Assembly (NCBI GenBank): GCA_934201845.1
Contig: CAKPXA010000001.1
Location: forward strand, 248,001-312,000
Origin: an uncultured Ligilactobacillus sp.
Lineage (GTDB): Bacteria; Bacillota; Bacilli; Lactobacillales; Lactobacillaceae
DNA: 64,000 nucleotides
Direction: 5' to 3'
Under the pieces are notes generated by a model. That model ran no database searches, was not told the origin of the DNA, and saw only the letters and a list, made by a program, of their open reading frames with translations. A program made the translations under genes and the position numbers. Of this stretch, positions 43,937-51,286 are shown piece after piece (position 1 is the first letter of the stretch; each line of letters starts with the position of its first letter).

Positions 43937-44857
43937 ATGAAGCATGCATATCTGGTCATGGCAGCGGACGAATTCGAGGAGCTGAAGATCCTGCTTGGTG
44001 CGCTTGACCATGAGGACAACGCCGTCTTCCTGCACATTGACAGGAAGGTCGACCTTTCTTCCGAAATGCTGGATGAACTGAAGAACAGCGTTTCCCGCGC
44101 CAGGCTCCGGCTTGCTCCGCGCAGGAAGGTCAGCTGGGGCGGGCGCGACATGCTGGAGTGCGAGTTTGCGCTTTTTTCTCTTGCCCGTTCGTCCGGGCCG
44201 TTTGACTACTATCACCTGCTGTCCGGCAAGGACCTGCCCATCGCAGGTCACCGGCAGATCGACGCCTTCTTCGAGAAGAACAGGGGCAGGGAATTCGTTG
44301 AATACAAGCAGATCGAGGAATCGGAAGTATATCAGAGAGTCAGGTTCTACCACGCGTTTCCGAACGTTTCGGCTTACCGTTCCGTTGACAGCCGCTTCCT
44401 GAAGTTTGCGGTCCGTGCATACCGCAAGGCGGAGCGGACGGTGCAGGGAATGCTCGGCATCGACCTGTTCAGGGGGACGGGCCTTGAGCTTGGATTCGGA
44501 TCGCAGTGGCTCAGCCTCGACGACCTTGCCGTGGAGCGCATCCTGGCAAATGAGAGGAAAATCATGAAGATCTTCAGGCACGCCATAGTCGCTGACGAAC
44601 TCTTCCTTCAGACGTTCATCATAAACGACCCGGTTCTAAGGGAGCGTCTGTACAGGGATGAGGACGGGCGCCTCACCAGCCTGCGCTACATCGAAATCGA
44701 CAGCAGGCAGAGCAGCCCGCGTGTCTGGCGCATCTCCGACAGGGAGCGGCTGAAGCAGGCGCATGACGCGGGATATCTGTTCTCGCGCAAGTTTGACGTA
44801 ACTGAAGACAAGGAAATCGTTTCACATATATTGAAACTGACGGAAGAGGAGCAGTAA
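43937..44857 (+). CDS. Core-2/I-branching type glycosyltransferase (GT14)
   Basis: 306-residue enzyme of the beta-1,6-N-acetylglucosaminyltransferase family. Signature parts: AYLVMAADEFEELKILLGAL, NAVFLHIDRKVD, YYHLLSGKDLPIAG, GSQWLSLDDLAVE and ADELFLQTFI. No membrane segment. First of three adjacent glycosyltransferase genes that run in series with overlaps or none, and which precede a Ser/Gln-rich secreted protein. Likely adds sugars to a surface polymer or glycoprotein. Confidence 0.88.
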   Translation: MKHAYLVMAADEFEELKILLGALDHEDNAVFLHIDRKVDLSSEMLDELKNSVSRARLRLAPRRKVSWGGRDMLECEFALFSLARSSGPFDYYHLLSGKDLPIAGHRQIDAFFEKNRGREFVEYKQIEESEVYQRVRFYHAFPNVSAYRSVDSRFLKFAVRAYRKAERTVQGMLGIDLFRGTGLELGFGSQWLSLDDLAVERILANERKIMKIFRHAIVADELFLQTFIINDPVLRERLYRDEDGRLTSLRYIEIDSRQSSPRVWRISDRERLKQAHDAGYLFSRKFDVTEDKEIVSHILKLTEEEQ

Positions 44858-45868
44858 ATGGAAAATGTTATCTTGTACTCTGTCCTGAGAAGTCTCAGGG
44901 CCAAGAACGACGCCGGTCCGAAGGCCAAGACGGACATCAACGCCTTCCTGACCGAAGACGGCTGGCAGGTCATGGACCTTGACCTGCCGGAAGGACGCCT
45001 GGAAAAGCTCTTCTTCGTGCACTTCAGGCTGAAGGGACTCTTTGCCGGCAGGAAGTTCGACAACGTGCTCCTGCAGTATCCCTTCTATTCGGTCTTTCTG
45101 ACGAAGGCCGTCATCAGGGAGGCAAGAAGGGTGACGCAGGGGAAGTTCCTGATCATGGTGCATGACGTCGAGACGCTGCGTGTCTACAACGGCGACGCCG
45201 GGTTCGAGGCAGACGAGATCGGGATCTTCAATTCCGCCGACGGCCTCATCGTGCACAACGAGAAGATGGCGGCCTGGCTCAGGGAACACGGCGTGACCGT
45301 GCCGGTGACGGTGCTTGGCATCTTCGACTACGGCAATTCCTGTCCGCTGAACGAAAACCGCGACTACGAACGGAGCGTCTGCTTCGCCGGCAACCTGGAG
45401 AAGTCGACGTTTCTGAGCAGGCTGGAACTGCATGAGGCGCGCCTTGACATCTACGGCCCGTCGCCTGCTGAAGGCTATCACGACGGCGTCAGGTACTGCG
45501 GCGTCTTCACGCCGGACGATCTGCCGAACCATCTGACGGAGAACTTCGGCCTGATCTGGGACGGCGACGAGCTTTCCACGTGTTCCGGCGTGTTCGGCAA
45601 CTACATGCGCTACAACACGCCGCACAAGACCTCGCTTTACCTCAGTTCCGGCATGCCGGTCATCATCTGGAAGGAGGCCGCAATGGCCGCTTTTGTCCGG
45701 GCAAACGGCGTCGGCCTGGTCATCGGAAGTCTGGACGAGCTGGATTCCGTTCTTTCAAGCCTCAGCGAGGCAGACTACCGGCGCATGAAGGACAACGCCC
45801 TGCATTTGGCAGGGAAGCTGAGAAGGGGCGGATTCATCAGGGAGGCGGTTGGACATGCGGCAGGCTGA
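44858..45868 (+). CDS. Gtf3-like glycosyltransferase
   Basis: 336-residue cytoplasmic glycosyltransferase with two Rossmann-like halves. The pattern NVLLQYPFYSVFLTKAVIREARR, FLIMVHDVETLRVYN, GIFNSADGLIVHNEKMAAWL and GVFGNYMRYNTPHKTSLYLSSGMPVIIW (shown in the region 250-280) matches the Gtf3 type of nucleotide-sugar transferases known from glycosylation of serine-rich adhesins, or galactofuranosyltransferases. The start abuts the stop of the GT14 gene. The gene contains a CTGCATTTGGCAGG stretch at 45800-45813 encoding ALHLAG. Confidence 0.83.
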   Translation: MENVILYSVLRSLRAKNDAGPKAKTDINAFLTEDGWQVMDLDLPEGRLEKLFFVHFRLKGLFAGRKFDNVLLQYPFYSVFLTKAVIREARRVTQGKFLIMVHDVETLRVYNGDAGFEADEIGIFNSADGLIVHNEKMAAWLREHGVTVPVTVLGIFDYGNSCPLNENRDYERSVCFAGNLEKSTFLSRLELHEARLDIYGPSPAEGYHDGVRYCGVFTPDDLPNHLTENFGLIWDGDELSTCSGVFGNYMRYNTPHKTSLYLSSGMPVIIWKEAAMAAFVRANGVGLVIGSLDELDSVLSSLSEADYRRMKDNALHLAGKLRRGGFIREAVGHAAG

Positions 45869-46808
45869 TGTGATCGTGCCGGTCTACAACGTCGAGGACT
45901 ATCTGGAGCGCTGCCTTGACAGCCTGCAGAACCAGACGCTTTCTTCCGGCAAATACAGGGTGCTGCTCGTCAATGACGGCAGTACGGACGCTTCCGGTGA
46001 AATCTGCCGCAGGTATGTGCAGGGAAATCCGGAGCTGTTCACGTACCTTGAAAAGGAGAACGGCGGCCTGTCGGATGCGAGGAACTTCGGCCTTGAGCAC
46101 GCCGACGCGCAGTATGTGCTGTTCATCGACTCGGACGATTACGTCGAGCCGGGGATGCTCGAGCGCATGATGGCGAAGGCGGAAGGTGGCGAAAAGATTG
46201 TCGAGTGCAACTTCTGCTGGGACTATCCGGACAGGAGAAGAGACGACGTCGTGTCCGGCTACGACTCGGTTGCAGACTATCTCGTCAATGGCCGCGTCGT
46301 GGCCTGGAACAAGCTGTACCGGCTTGACTGGCTGCGGGAATGTGGTGTGAAGTTTCCGAAGGGGCTGTTCTACGAGGACCAGTGCTTCTTCTTCGAGCTG
46401 ATTCCCTTTCTCGACACCATCGACGACGTGGCGCTTGACGAAGCCTGTGAGGTTCACTACGTCCAGCGCGGCGACTCCATTTCCTACAGCAACACGGACC
46501 GGCTGGCCGATCTTTTCAGAATATATGACAGAATTCTGGAGTTTCATGAGATCCACGGCTGGACCGGACTGTATCATGACGAACTCGAATACCGCTTCGT
46601 CCGCAACCTGTTGGGCAACGTCACGCTCAGGAAGGTCCGGCCGATCAGGGACAGGAAGTTGAAGAACGAGCTTGCCGAAGAAATCCTTGCATTCATTGAC
46701 GGTCATTTCCCGAAATGGAAGAAGAACCGCTATCTCAGAAGGAAATCGCTTCAGAATGCGTATTTGAATATTGTGAACAAGGTAATCGTCAAATTGTTAA
46801 TAATTTAG
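45855..46808 (+). CDS. Glycosyltransferase family 2 protein
   Basis: 317-residue GT-A enzyme: ADVIVPVYNVEDYLERCLDSL, LLVNDGSTDASGEIC, EKENGGLSDARNFGLEHA and FIDSDDYVEPGMLERM (DxD) are the classic GT2 signature. ATG 45855 has GGGAGGCGG upstream and overlaps the previous gene by 14 bp. The C-terminal 100 residues are helical. Third gene of the glycosylation cluster, followed by a strong terminator. Confidence 0.9.
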   Translation: MRQADVIVPVYNVEDYLERCLDSLQNQTLSSGKYRVLLVNDGSTDASGEICRRYVQGNPELFTYLEKENGGLSDARNFGLEHADAQYVLFIDSDDYVEPGMLERMMAKAEGGEKIVECNFCWDYPDRRRDDVVSGYDSVADYLVNGRVVAWNKLYRLDWLRECGVKFPKGLFYEDQCFFFELIPFLDTIDDVALDEACEVHYVQRGDSISYSNTDRLADLFRIYDRILEFHEIHGWTGLYHDELEYRFVRNLLGNVTLRKVRPIRDRKLKNELAEEILAFIDGHFPKWKKNRYLRRKSLQNAYLNIVNKVIVKLLII

Positions 46809-46818
46809 AAACATGAAC

Positions 46819-46868
46819 AGGCACCTGTAAATCTTGATATAACGGGATTTGCAGGTGCCTGCTTTTAT
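46819..46868 (+). terminator. Glycosyltransferase cluster terminator
   Basis: AGGCACCTGTAAATC pairs over 15 positions with GATTTGCAGGTGCCT, then GCTTTTAT. Confidence 0.88.
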
Positions 46869-47094
46869 ATGTAAACCAGTATGTGCCTTAATTGTGAAAG
46901 AAAGAGTACGAGAAAACGTTTACCTGGGTTTTTATGCAATGTTTAATTCAAAATTGTGCCAATATTAACTAAAATAAGTTGAATGTTAACCTCAAAACCA
47001 CTCAGAAATTCTCATTCAGATTCAATGTTTCTTAACTTTGGAAGACGATAATTGTAATTGTAGAAAGATATGAGAGATACGGGAGGCAGTTACC
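46869..47094 (+). other. AT-rich upstream region of the secreted protein gene
   Basis: About 230 bp, AT-rich, no ORF. Holds a cre-like site at 46911-46924; a single convincing -35/-10 pair could not be fixed. Confidence 0.5.
46911..46924 (+). promoter_or_regulatory. cre-like site upstream of the secreted protein gene
   Basis: AGAAAACGTTTACC matches the CcpA consensus TGWAANCGNTNWCA in 12 of 14 positions. Confidence 0.45.
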
Positions 47095-47871
47095 ATGATG
47101 AACTTCACAAGAAATACGAAATTACTTATCGCGCTTTCGGCGGTGGTCGCAGCAATCGGTGGTTCACAGGTATATGCCTGCCACCAGTCATTCGATGCCC
47201 TTGCGCATGAGAAGACGGAAACCGTTGCGAAGAAGGCTTCGGTGAAGAAGGTGGCTTCTTCCGTAAAGAAGGAAGCATCCTCACAGAGCAGTGCTTCCGA
47301 AACATCATCGGCTGTCTCGAGCTCATCAGGCAGTGTTGCCCAAAGCTCCTCATCGGCTGCTTCATCAAGCAGCGTGGTACAGAGCAGCTCGTCACAGGCT
47401 CAGACACAGGCCCAGACGACGCAGTCCACGCAGCAGACGACACAGGCTCAGTCAGGCGCAAGGACAACTCAGACTCAGACTCAGACTCAGGCTCAGTCTC
47501 AGTCCTCATCACAGCCGGCCCAGTCATCATACGGCTTCTGCATCAACGGTCAGTCATATCCGATCAGAAGCTTCAGCGGCACGGGCTCCGTTCCTGCTGA
47601 CGGCAACGTCTATGCATGGACATCACTTCCGAACTACTACCTGTTCGAAATGATGGGCGCAGCTCACAGCCAGCTTGGCAGCCTTCATGTCGGCAGCCAG
47701 GTTACGATCAACGGCCGTGTCCTCCACGTATCCGAAATCATGTACGGCGTCAAGAACGACGGCACGGGTCTTGAGGTTGTCTCAAACAAGCTTGCCCAGC
47801 ATGCGGCCGGCTGGCAGACATGCGAGCAGGCCTGCTACAACTCCACGCTTACGGTATGGTTCGCAGATTAG
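47095..47871 (+). CDS. Secreted protein with Ser/Gln/Thr-rich stalk
   Basis: 258 residues. A signal peptide (LLIALSAVVAAIGGSQVYA) is followed by a low-complexity stalk of Lys/Ser then Ser/Gln/Thr (about 45-150) and a folded C-terminal domain of about 105 residues with three to four Cys (FCINGQSYPI, WQTCEQACYN), starting at FCINGQ. No LPxTG, LysM or lipobox is evident. The domain pattern (H in GAAHSQLGSL, strands, closing STLTVWFA) weakly recalls a sortase fold without the catalytic Cys motif. GGGAGG precedes ATG 47095. The stalk would be a natural target of the neighbouring glycosyltransferases. Confidence 0.75.
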   Translation: MMNFTRNTKLLIALSAVVAAIGGSQVYACHQSFDALAHEKTETVAKKASVKKVASSVKKEASSQSSASETSSAVSSSSGSVAQSSSSAASSSSVVQSSSSQAQTQAQTTQSTQQTTQAQSGARTTQTQTQTQAQSQSSSQPAQSSYGFCINGQSYPIRSFSGTGSVPADGNVYAWTSLPNYYLFEMMGAAHSQLGSLHVGSQVTINGRVLHVSEIMYGVKNDGTGLEVVSNKLAQHAAGWQTCEQACYNSTLTVWFAD

Positions 47872-47898
47872 CAAAAATTCGAATTGAATGTTAGAATG

Positions 47899-47929
47899 AA
47901 TCCGGAAGGTCTTCCTTCCGGATTTTTTT
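47899..47929 (+). terminator. Secreted protein gene terminator
   Basis: AATCCGGAAGG pairs perfectly with CCTTCCGGATT, followed by TTTTT. Confidence 0.92.
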
Positions 47930-47951
47930 AAACGAAAGGATGGTGGAAGAC

Positions 47952-48821
47952 ATGCTGATCGGCTCGCATGTCAGAATGCGCGGCAGGGGGATGCTTCTCG
48001 GAGCCGCGGAGGAGGCGGCCTCATACGGCGCCTGCGCCATGATGATCTACACCGGCGCACCACAGAACATGGTCAGAAAGGACCTGTCCCTGATGAGAAT
48101 CGAGGAGGGCAGGGCGTACATGAATGAACACGGCATAAGGGAAGTTGTCGTCCATGCGCCCTACATCGTCAATCTCGCCAATGACAAGGACCCGGAAAAG
48201 CACGAGTTTGCCGTTGCGTTTCTGCACAGTGAACTGCAGCGCGCAGCCGCCCTCGGCGCAACACAGGTCACGCTTCACCCCGGCGCCCACGTCGGCCTCG
48301 GTGTTTCCCGTGGCATCGAGAACATTGCGCGCGGCCTTGATGCCGCTCTTGCGGGTACCACGGGCGTCAGCGTCGCCCTCGAGACCATGGCCGGCAAGGG
48401 CACCGAAATCGGCCGCTCGTTCGAAGAGCTAGCCTCAATCATTGACAAATGCAGTGAAAACAGCCGCCTGAGCGTTACCTTTGACACGTGCCACACAAAC
48501 GATGCCGGCTACGACGTCAGAAACGACTTCGACGCCGTGCTGGCCGAGTTCGACGGAATCATCGGCCTTGACCGCCTGAAAGTGGTTCATCTCAATGACT
48601 CGAAGAATGAACGCGGCGCACGCAAGGACCGCCACGAGAACATCGGCTTCGGCACCATCGGCTTCGATGCGCTGAACTATATTGCGCACCACCCGCAGCT
48701 GAAGGACGTGCCCAAGATCATGGAGACCCCGTACGTCGGCGACTCCGCCCCTTACGGCCTCGAAATCGCCATGCTCAAGCAGCAGGCGTTCGATCCGGAG
48801 ATGAAGGAGAAACTCATTTAG
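47952..48821 (+). CDS. nfo: Endonuclease IV (deoxyribonuclease IV)
   Basis: Apurinic/apyrimidinic endonuclease of base-excision repair, a TIM barrel with three zinc ions. 289 residues from ATG 47952 (MLIGSHVRM), preferred over ATG 47940 by spacing from GGTGGAAG. Metal ligands are seen in [70 protein letters not shown]. Normal length for the family. Converges with ppsR. Confidence 0.96.
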   Translation: MLIGSHVRMRGRGMLLGAAEEAASYGACAMMIYTGAPQNMVRKDLSLMRIEEGRAYMNEHGIREVVVHAPYIVNLANDKDPEKHEFAVAFLHSELQRAAALGATQVTLHPGAHVGLGVSRGIENIARGLDAALAGTTGVSVALETMAGKGTEIGRSFEELASIIDKCSENSRLSVTFDTCHTNDAGYDVRNDFDAVLAEFDGIIGLDRLKVVHLNDSKNERGARKDRHENIGFGTIGFDALNYIAHHPQLKDVPKIMETPYVGDSAPYGLEIAMLKQQAFDPEMKEKLI

Positions 48822-48864
48822 TAAATAAATCCATGTGGTTTTACCTCCCCCCGGGGGCGGTGCA

Positions 48865-48878
48865 CTGCATTTGGCATG
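48865..48878 (+). repeat. Solo short repeat motif between nfo and ppsR
   Basis: GCACTGCATTTGGCATGAAC; its CATTTGGCATGA is shared exactly with the minus-strand core of the long repeat near 51008-51019. Confidence 0.55.
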
Positions 48879-48883
48879 AACAC

Positions 48884-48917
48884 AAAAAAGCCGCTCCCGG
48901 CAGGTGAAGCGGCTTTT
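48884..48917. terminator. Bidirectional terminator between nfo and ppsR
   Basis: AAAAGCCGCT pairs with AGCGGCTTTT; A tract on the left and T tract on the right serve both strands. Confidence 0.85.
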
Positions 48918-48926
48918 GCTGACTTT

Positions 48927-49745
48927 TCAGTCCTCGTTTTCGTCGAGACTCTCCAGGATGACCGTGGCGGTTTCCTCGATGGACTTGTTGGCCACGTTGA
49001 TGACCGGGCAGCCGAGCTTCTTGTAGAGGTCCAGCGCGAAGTCGAGTTCGGCCTGGATGTTGTCCATGTTGGAGTAGGTCGTGTCGGGATTGAGCCCGTA
49101 GGCAATCATGCGCTCTCTTCTGATGTTGTTCAGAATCGACGGGTCGTTCGTCAGACCGAAGATCTTCTTCGGGTCAACCTGGTAGAGCTGGTCCGGGATG
49201 TGCGTCTTCGGCACGAGCGGCAGGTTGGCGACCTTGTAGCCGCGGTTGGCGAGATAAAGCGACAGCGGCGTCTTCGATGTCCTGGAAACGCCGAGCAGGA
49301 CGATGTCCGCCTTGAGGAAGCCCGACGGATCCTTGCCGTCATCGTATGTCACGGCAAATTCAATGGCTTCGATGCGTCTGAAGTATTCGGTGTCCGTGTT
49401 GTGGTTGATGCCGGCCTGATGCAGCGGATTCATGCCGGTGCGGCTTGCAAGCAGGTCGATGATTCCAGTCAGGGCGTCGATGACGTCAACGCCGTTTTCC
49501 GCACAGTAGTTGTTGGCGAACGTCGAAAGCTCATTGTCCGAGAAGGTATGGACGATGATCGCGTTTTCGCGCCTGGCCTTGTTGAGGATTCCGGTCAGAA
49601 TCGAGACCGTCTTGATCAGCGGATAGCGGTGAACCTTGAAGTCCGCATCCGGGAACTGAACCATCGCCGCCTGGGCGAGATTGTTGCCCGTTTCGCCGAG
49701 GGAGTCCGAAATGATGAAGACATTGATTTTATTTTCTGTTGACAT
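48927..49745 (-). CDS. ppsR: Pyruvate, phosphate dikinase regulatory protein (DUF299)
   Basis: Bifunctional kinase/phosphotransferase that inactivates PPDK or PEP synthase by ADP-dependent phosphorylation and reverses it. 272 residues with NVFIISDSLGETGNNLAQAA at the N-terminus and the P-loop GVSRTSKTPLSLYLANRGYKVAN (central), plus ERMIAYGLNPDTTYS near the end, all DUF299 features. ATG 49745 has GGAGG upstream. A cre-like site lies between its -10 and start codon, suggesting carbon catabolite control. Confidence 0.95.
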   Translation of the reverse strand: MSTENKINVFIISDSLGETGNNLAQAAMVQFPDADFKVHRYPLIKTVSILTGILNKARRENAIIVHTFSDNELSTFANNYCAENGVDVIDALTGIIDLLASRTGMNPLHQAGINHNTDTEYFRRIEAIEFAVTYDDGKDPSGFLKADIVLLGVSRTSKTPLSLYLANRGYKVANLPLVPKTHIPDQLYQVDPKKIFGLTNDPSILNNIRRERMIAYGLNPDTTYSNMDNIQAELDFALDLYKKLGCPVINVANKSIEETATVILESLDENED

Positions 49746-49761
49746 AGTGTTTCCTCCTTCT

Positions 49762-49775
49762 GGTAAACGCTTTCT
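49762..49775 (-). promoter_or_regulatory. cre-like site in the ppsR leader
   Basis: On the minus strand AGAAAGCGTTTACC, 12 of 14 matches to TGWAANCGNTNWCA, about 8 bp downstream of the -10 box, a position suited to roadblock repression by CcpA. Confidence 0.55.
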
Positions 49776-49783
49776 TTGATTTC

Positions 49784-49789
49784 ATTATA
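49784..49789 (-). promoter_or_regulatory. ppsR -10 box
   Basis: TATAAT on the minus strand; the -35 17 bp away (ATGAAT) is poor. Confidence 0.55.
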
Positions 49790-49861
49790 CTATAAAACGC
49801 AGGAATATTCATCGAATTAAATGAATTTTACCAAATTAATCAAGAACTTACCCAAGTTATA

Positions 49862-49890
49862 TTGACGCGCCATTCTCATTTATGTATAAT
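49862..49890 (+). promoter_or_regulatory. Promoter for rpsU-yqeY
   Basis: TTGACG (49862-49867), 17-bp spacer, TATAAT (49885-49890); near consensus. Confidence 0.9.
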
Positions 49891-49971
49891 GAAAAGGAAC
49901 TGTTGATATTCTGTATATTGCAGAATATATACACTACGGTTACATTTAAGCTCGGAGGGAGGGAAACAACC

Positions 49972-50157
49972 ATGTCAAAGACAGTCGTTCGCAAAAACGA
50001 ATCTCTTGATGACGCTCTTCGTCGCTTCAAACGTTCCGTTTCAAAAACAGGTACTTTGCAGGAATATCGTAAACGTGAATTTTACGAAAAGCCAAGTGTA
50101 AAACGCAAGAAAAAGTCCGAAGCAGCAAGGAAGCGCAAGAACAAGCGCCGTTTCTAG
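49972..50157 (+). CDS. rpsU: 30S ribosomal protein S21
   Basis: bS21, 61 residues: [21 protein letters not shown], then [28 protein letters not shown] at the basic end (shown as separate parts of one tail). ATG 49972 follows GGAGGGAGG; an in-frame upstream extension to 49882 lies partly in the promoter and is not coding. About 80 bp of leader. Highly expressed codon use; yqeY follows by 22 bp. Confidence 0.98.
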   Translation: MSKTVVRKNESLDDALRRFKRSVSKTGTLQEYRKREFYEKPSVKRKKKSEAARKRKNKRRF

Positions 50158-50179
50158 TTTCTAGAGGAGGCAGGTTGTA

Positions 50180-50623
50180 ATGAGTTTGTTGGATTCATTG
50201 CAAAAGGATATGGTTGCAGCCATGAAGGCCAAGGACAAGAACCGTTTGAAGACTGTTCGCATGCTTAAGGCTGCAGTTCAGAATGAGCAGATCAGCGCCG
50301 GTCACGACCTGACACCTGACGAAGAAGTCGGTGTTCTGTCCCGTGAACTGAAGCAGCGCAAGGATTCCGTCGAGGAATACAGGTCTGCTGGACGTGACGA
50401 TGCAGTCCAGGAACTTGAGGGCGAAATCGAAGTTGTGCAGAGCTACATGCCGGCACAGCTCAGCGAAGATGATGTAAAGGCCATTGTTGAAGAAACAATC
50501 AAAGCGGTTGGAGCAACATCCAAGGCAGATTTCGGCAAGGTCATGGGTGCTGTCATGCCAAAGCTCAAGGGCAAGGCAGACGGCAAGCTGATTAACGCCA
50601 CTGTTAAGGATATGCTTGGATAA
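50180..50623 (+). CDS. yqeY: GatB/YqeY domain protein
   Basis: 147-residue helical protein of the YqeY family, resembling the tRNA-binding tail domain of GatB amidotransferase; its role is unclear, perhaps tRNA-related. MSLLDSLQKDMVAAMKAKDKNRL and the C-terminal GKVMGAVMPKLKGKADGKLIN are typical. AGAGGAGG precedes ATG 50180. Ends at a strong terminator. Confidence 0.93.
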   Translation: MSLLDSLQKDMVAAMKAKDKNRLKTVRMLKAAVQNEQISAGHDLTPDEEVGVLSRELKQRKDSVEEYRSAGRDDAVQELEGEIEVVQSYMPAQLSEDDVKAIVEETIKAVGATSKADFGKVMGAVMPKLKGKADGKLINATVKDMLG

Positions 50624-50635
50624 CAGGCATCCTGG

Positions 50636-50665
50636 GACCAGGGAAGTCATTCCCTGGTCTTTTTT
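50636..50665 (+). terminator. rpsU-yqeY terminator
   Basis: ACCAGGGAA pairs perfectly with TTCCCTGGT, followed by CTTTTTT. Confidence 0.93.
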
Positions 50666-50680
50666 GCGTCCTGATTCGAT

Positions 50681-50694
50681 CTGCATTTAAAGGC
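50681..50694 (+). repeat. Solo short repeat motif before the long repeat
   Basis: CTGCATTTAAAGGCATGATTGC; variant spacing of the CTGC...GGCA motif, 40 bp before the inverted-end element. Confidence 0.45.
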
Positions 50695-50732
50695 ATGATT
50701 GCATGCTTGTTTCATGCGGTAATTTTCCATTT

Positions 50733-50955
50733 GGAGCTGGGATGAAATGTGAAATTTGCAGAAAATGGTCAGCCAATCGGAAAAAGCAGATGTAAATGAG
50801 TATGCAATCGATGCTTCTGAATTCAATCTTGTCTTCCGGAGACTGAATTTGGCATGAAAACCAGGATTGGTATATACAGATTACATCAGAAAACGAAAAA
50901 CTGATGCAATTAGTATATACAATTGCTTTTAATTCCAATATTTCGTCCCAGCCCC
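50733..50955. repeat. MITE-like element with 16-bp inverted ends (copy B)
   Basis: 223 bp, non-coding. Left end GGAGCTGGGATGAAAT (50733-50748) and right end ATTTCGTCCCAGCCCC (50940-50955) are inverted copies with 14/16 identity. Inside, GGTATATACAG and AGTATATACAATTG repeat. No clear target-site duplication. Interior and ends recur in copy A at 5734-5837. Confidence 0.65.
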
Positions 50956-51026
50956 ATCCAGGTGTTTTCGGGCCATTTGCCCGTGGACCGTGTGCAAATA
51001 CCGCAGATCATGCCAAATGACCACGG
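50956..51026 (-). repeat. Outer flank of the long repeat, shared with copy C
   Basis: 50973-51026 is the reverse complement of 34770-34823 with 48/54 identity. The bridge to the inverted end (minus strand ATGGCCCGAAAACACCTGGATGG) corresponds to the linker in copies A and C, so the family unit extends beyond the inverted ends. Confidence 0.65.
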
Positions 51027-51157
51027 GCTGTGCTTTGTAAGAGCGGTTGAAGTCAGTAAATGTGCAAAATATAGGTTTTAGTCCCGGGCTGGTCACTTCT
51101 GCAACCAGACACGCTCACACCCCCCAAAGCCGCTCGGGCAAATCCCCGGCCTTGTGT
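51027..51157. other. Remaining spacer before the phoH promoter
   Basis: About 130 bp, no ORF; holds small direct and inverted pieces (CCCGGGCTGGTCACTTCTGCAAC) without a recognised role. Confidence 0.4.
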
Positions 51158-51186
51158 TTGCTAAAATCCGCGACTGTAAGTATAAT
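51158..51186 (+). promoter_or_regulatory. Promoter for phoH-ybeY-dgkA-era
   Basis: TTGCTA (51158-51163), 17-bp spacer, TATAAT (51181-51186). Confidence 0.85.
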
Positions 51187-51249
51187 ACATAATAGGTGAG
51201 ATTATATCTCGAAGAAAGTTGCCGCAAAGTCCCGACAGACTTCGAAGCC

Positions 51250-51257
51250 CTGCATTT
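51250..51257 (+). repeat. Solo short repeat motif in the phoH leader
   Basis: CCCTGCATTTTCCGGGTGCGGCAG, 30 bp before the phoH start. Confidence 0.45.
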
Positions 51258-51286
51258 TCCGGGTGCGGCAGAAGGGGTGCTCGTAT

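Noticed and set aside
43064-44581. 505-codon open frame on the minus strand
   Set aside because: Shadow of the YitT and GT14 genes; composition dominated by Arg, Asp and Val from complementary codons.
45800-45813. CTGCATTTGGCAGG inside the Gtf3-like gene as a repeat insertion
   Set aside because: It encodes ordinary residues (Leu-His-Leu-Ala-Gly) in frame within a normal C-terminal region, so chance is sufficient.
47095-47871. Sortase assignment for the C-terminal domain of the secreted protein
   Set aside because: A vague strand pattern fits, but the TLxTC catalytic Cys and Arg are missing, so it is noted only as a weak resemblance.
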